DNA from: an uncultured Oscillospiraceae bacterium
GTDB taxonomy: Bacteria > Bacillota_A > Clostridia > Oscillospirales > Acutalibacteraceae
Direction: 5' to 3'
Assembly (NCBI GenBank): GCA_905211185.1
Contig: CAJLZR010000030.1
Span: 1 to 8,389, forward strand
DNA length: 8,389 nt
The translations under genes were made by a program, and so were the position numbers. The notes under the pieces are model-generated. The model was not told the DNA's origin. It saw only the letters and a program-made list of their open reading frames with translations, and searched no databases. Positions 6,276 to 8,389 of this stretch are shown here, one piece after another. Each line of letters starts with the position of its first letter. Positions within the stretch are counted from its first letter, which is position 1.

Positions 6276-7307
6276 CTATAGTGTGTTAAGCAAGTTTCTC
6301 ATCGCTTGATTTTCTCTCGCAGCACGTAGGGCGGCTTCCTTCTCGGGTTGAGTAATTTTATTATTTTTCGCACAATTTATCAATTGAAGCACTATATCAA
6401 GTTTACCTTTACCCGCTGCCAAAACAAGCGGTGTACGGCCCTGTGTATCGGTTTTGGTCACATTTGCGCCTGCACGTATCAGTGTTCTTGCATATTTTGC
6501 ATCTATCTCAGAAATCAGGGGACGAGTTAAAATTTCGACTAAACGATTACCCGCAGTACCAGCCTGAGATCCATTAAATCGGAATCTCCGAGTTACAAGT
6601 AATGCAAAAATATCGTTTCTCGCCTGGAAACTCGATGCATTGCATTTAGCCGGATCACGGTAGTCAATGCGATATTCCGCCTCTTTCCAAACATTTACAA
6701 GATCAGGTCTTTCCCAACCATGAACGTTTACATCAGCGTGATGCTCTAGTAAAGCACCTACGGTAGCAGGAGTGCAATACCTACACGCATACAACAATGG
6801 CGTCATTCCGCATCCATAGGGTTCCCGCACATTTATAACATCAAGATTATTATCACCAATAACCTCTAATAACTTAATAACAAGATCGTCCTGCCCGTAC
6901 TTAGTAGCATACAATAAAGAATATGCGTAATTTTGTTCGTCATGCTTCTTTATAACTCGCTCGACAAACTCTATTGTTCCCGGATCCGGCTTGTCATCTT
7001 TAAACAACTCGTATCCGGTAAAAACCAAAACGCCTGCTCCTGCAACAGTCCATATCGGATGCCTCAGAACCCAGTTTTTTTGTCTAGGTCTTATTCTACG
7101 TACGGGAAGCTTCTTTTTTGTAATAACATTTTCGCTTCCTGAATTATTTTCCACAGAAGGCTGAGATTGCGAATTTTCCGAAGAAGATTGCAGTTGCAAA
7201 GAATTTTCTTCTGCAGAAGCCATATGAAATGAGGAACTGCCCAACAATACGGAAACCGCTAAAAATACAGCCAAGAACTTGTTATACCTTTTTACCATAT
7301 CAAACAT
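6276..7307 (-). CDS. Exported ankyrin-repeat protein
   Basis: The predicted 343-residue protein has a clear signal peptide (1-32, basic start, hydrophobic core, ASA before the cut) and a Ser/Gln/Asn/Glu-rich linker (33-62). A very basic stretch (64-83) and a glycine-rich hydrophobic segment (84-102, ending GYELFKDD) come next, followed by ankyrin-type repeats from about 126 to 320. The best repeats are the GMTPLLYACRYCTPATVGALLEH unit near 167-189 and a C-terminal one with RAGANV then GRTPLVLAAGKGKLD near 278-304; the middle repeats are degenerate. Ankyrin repeats bind proteins; the partner is unknown. The ATG at 7307 is chosen because GGGAG (7317-7321) lies 9 bases upstream. The longer frame from 7352 would begin upstream of the -10 box. 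It is transcribed alone. The layout resembles that of the Nif11-leader protein. Confidence 0.87.
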   Translation of the reverse strand: MFDMVKRYNKFLAVFLAVSVLLGSSSFHMASAEENSLQLQSSSENSQSQPSVENNSGSENVITKKKLPVRRIRPRQKNWVLRHPIWTVAGAGVLVFTGYELFKDDKPDPGTIEFVERVIKKHDEQNYAYSLLYATKYGQDDLVIKLLEVIGDNNLDVINVREPYGCGMTPLLYACRYCTPATVGALLEHHADVNVHGWERPDLVNVWKEAEYRIDYRDPAKCNASSFQARNDIFALLVTRRFRFNGSQAGTAGNRLVEILTRPLISEIDAKYARTLIRAGANVTKTDTQGRTPLVLAAGKGKLDIVLQLINCAKNNKITQPEKEAALRAARENQAMRNLLNTL

Positions 7308-7340
7308 CCGTGATATCTCCCTAATTATAATTATGTGTTT

Positions 7341-7369
7341 ATTGTAACACATTTAAAACATTTTGTCAA
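7341..7369 (-). promoter_or_regulatory. Strong sigma-A promoter of the ankyrin gene
   Basis: On the minus strand: a perfect TTGACA (7364-7369), a 17-base spacer and TACAAT (7341-7346) with an upstream TGT (extended -10). The start is expected near 7334, 27 bases before the ATG at 7307, the same leader length as the deformylase gene. Confidence 0.88.
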
Positions 7370-7483
7370 CACAACAATTATATACCATTAAACAAATTGC
7401 CACTCTGTTCCGAGCAAATAAACATTATTTTATATTTTGAGTTTGTAAATATATTTCTGGTCAAATTTTCATTTTTCAAACAT

Positions 7484-7518
7484 AAAAAGTCCGCTTGCAA
7501 AAGCAAGCAGACTTTTTT
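7484..7518 (-). terminator. Intrinsic terminator of tuf
   Basis: Arms of 15 bases (7484-7498 and 7503-7517) around an AAAA loop, with A5/T6 outer runs, 23 bases past the tuf stop. The only imperfect pair (7492/7509) is a G-U wobble in the minus-strand RNA and a C-A mismatch in the plus-strand RNA. That matches its use by tuf. The stretch between it and the ankyrin promoter (7370-7483) shows nothing else that I can identify. Confidence 0.9.
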
Positions 7519-7540
7519 AAAACTTATTAAACAGCTAAAA

Positions 7541-8389
7541 TTAGCCTAAAATTTCGGTTACAACGCCGGATCCTACTGTACGTCCGCCTTCACGAATTGC
7601 GAAGCGTAATCCTTCTTCAATTGCGATAGGAGTAATGAGTTCAACATCCATAACAACGTTATCGCCGGGCATACACATTTCGGTTCCTTCAGGAAGCGAA
7701 ATTACACCGGTAACGTCAGTTGTTCTGAAGTAGAACTGAGGACGATAGTTGTTGAAGAACGGAGTATGACGGCCGCCTTCGTCCTTAGTAAGAACATAAA
7801 CTTGACCTCTGAATTTGGTATGAGGATTGATTGTTCCGGGTTTTGCAAGAACTTGACCGCGTTGAATTTCTTCTCTTTGTACACCACGTAGAAGTACACC
7901 AACGTTATCTCCTGCCTCAGCGTAATCAAGAAGTTTTCTGAACATTTCGATACCGGTTACAACAACCTTGCGGCGTTCTTCGGTAAGTCCAACGAGTTCA
8001 ACTTCTTCATTCATCTTGAGTTGACCACGTTCTACTCTTCCCGTTGCAACTGTTCCACGTCCTGTAATTGTAAAGACGTCTTCAACAGGCATTAAGAAAG
8101 GTTGATCTGATTTTCTTTCAGGTGTTGGAACGAATTCATCAACAGCCTTCATTAAATCGTGAATGCATTTGTATTCAGGTGCATTAGGATCTTTGGAATC
8201 GCATTCAAGAACTTTGAGTGCAGAACCCTTAATGATTGGGGTTTCGTCACCCGGGAATCCGTATTCTGTTAAGAGGTCACGGACTTCCATTTCAACTAAG
8301 TCGAGCAATTCTTCATCGTCGACTTGGTCAACTTTGTTAAGAAATACTACGATGCTCGGAACGCCAACCTGACGTGCAAGCAGAACGTG
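7541..8389 (-). CDS. tuf: Elongation factor Tu (5' end outside window)
   Basis: The C-terminal 282 residues of EF-Tu, the GTPase that delivers aminoacyl-tRNA to the ribosome. The frame is open to the right edge. It begins inside the G domain with [11 protein letters not shown] and the guanine-specific NKVD motif, then the SALK motif. Domain 2 follows ([26 protein letters not shown]) and then domain 3 ([20 protein letters not shown] through the RTVGSGVV end). About 115 N-terminal residues, with the P-loop and switches, lie outside the window. Codon choice is more restricted and GC-richer than in neighbouring genes, as expected for a very highly expressed gene. An internal TTG near 8308 could be mistaken for a start. 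It is a complete match to the family with no odd residues seen, followed by a strong terminator. Confidence 0.98.
   Translation of the reverse strand, partial: HVLLARQVGVPSIVVFLNKVDQVDDEELLDLVEMEVRDLLTEYGFPGDETPIIKGSALKVLECDSKDPNAPEYKCIHDLMKAVDEFVPTPERKSDQPFLMPVEDVFTITGRGTVATGRVERGQLKMNEEVELVGLTEERRKVVVTGIEMFRKLLDYAEAGDNVGVLLRGVQREEIQRGQVLAKPGTINPHTKFRGQVYVLTKDEGGRHTPFFNNYRPQFYFRTTDVTGVISLPEGTEMCMPGDNVVMDVELITPIAIEEGLRFAIREGGRTVGSGVVTEILG

Noticed and set aside
7308..7352. Longer N-terminus for the ankyrin protein starting at 7352
   Set aside because: The -10 box is at 7341-7346 and the transcript should begin near 7334; the ATG at 7307 has a good ribosome site.
1..8389. CRISPR arrays, tRNA or rRNA genes, insertion sequences
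   Set aside because: No regularly spaced direct repeats, cloverleaf-forming stretches, rRNA-like sequence, transposase genes or terminal inverted repeats were seen.

Overview
The window looks like chromosome from an AT-rich, low-GC, endospore-forming Firmicute, most likely a member of the Clostridia. The evidence is an intact cotJA-cotJB-cotJC spore-coat operon, Firmicute-type sigma-A promoters with strong AGGAGG-like ribosome sites, intrinsic terminators, and a Nif11-type double-glycine leader of the sort common in gut Ruminococcaceae-like bacteria. The exact genus cannot be read from the sequence.

Layout, left to right. (1) 1-1565, plus strand: the end of an import operon for a small organic nutrient (nitrate/sulfonate/taurine/thiamine-precursor class). 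It holds an ATPase entering from outside the window and its permease, overlapping by 8 bases. (2) 1582-2565, minus strand: an exported PI-specific phospholipase C, convergent with the permease. (3) 2711-3905, plus strand: the cotJ operon, with a candidate mother-cell sigma promoter and a terminator shared with the next gene. (4) 3921-4687, minus strand: a peptide deformylase with a complete active site that carries a signal peptide and a C-terminal membrane anchor. This is unexpected for an enzyme that works on nascent chains in the cytosol. (5) 4707-6218, plus strand: transcribed divergently from the deformylase, a 441-residue protein that begins with a Nif11-like leader ending in Gly-Gly, followed by a second export-like segment, a glycine-rich hydrophobic segment and an unrecognised C-terminal region. 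(6) 6276-7369, minus strand: an exported ankyrin-repeat protein with its own strong promoter. (7) 7484-8389, minus strand: the 3' two-thirds of tuf (EF-Tu) with its terminator; the gene runs off the right edge.

Taken together, four of the genes between the transporter and tuf encode proteins predicted to leave the cytoplasm (PI-PLC, deformylase, Nif11-leader protein, ankyrin protein). Three of these have clear individual sigma-A promoters with short leaders. The Nif11-leader and ankyrin proteins share one architecture: export signal, polar linker, then a Gly-rich hydrophobic segment ending in a Y-x-L-F-x-D motif, then a variable C-terminal domain. The deformylase has a related-looking but C-terminal hydrophobic segment. 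The most noteworthy possibility is a family of surface or envelope proteins that includes an extracytoplasmic deformylase; its function is not shown by the sequence.
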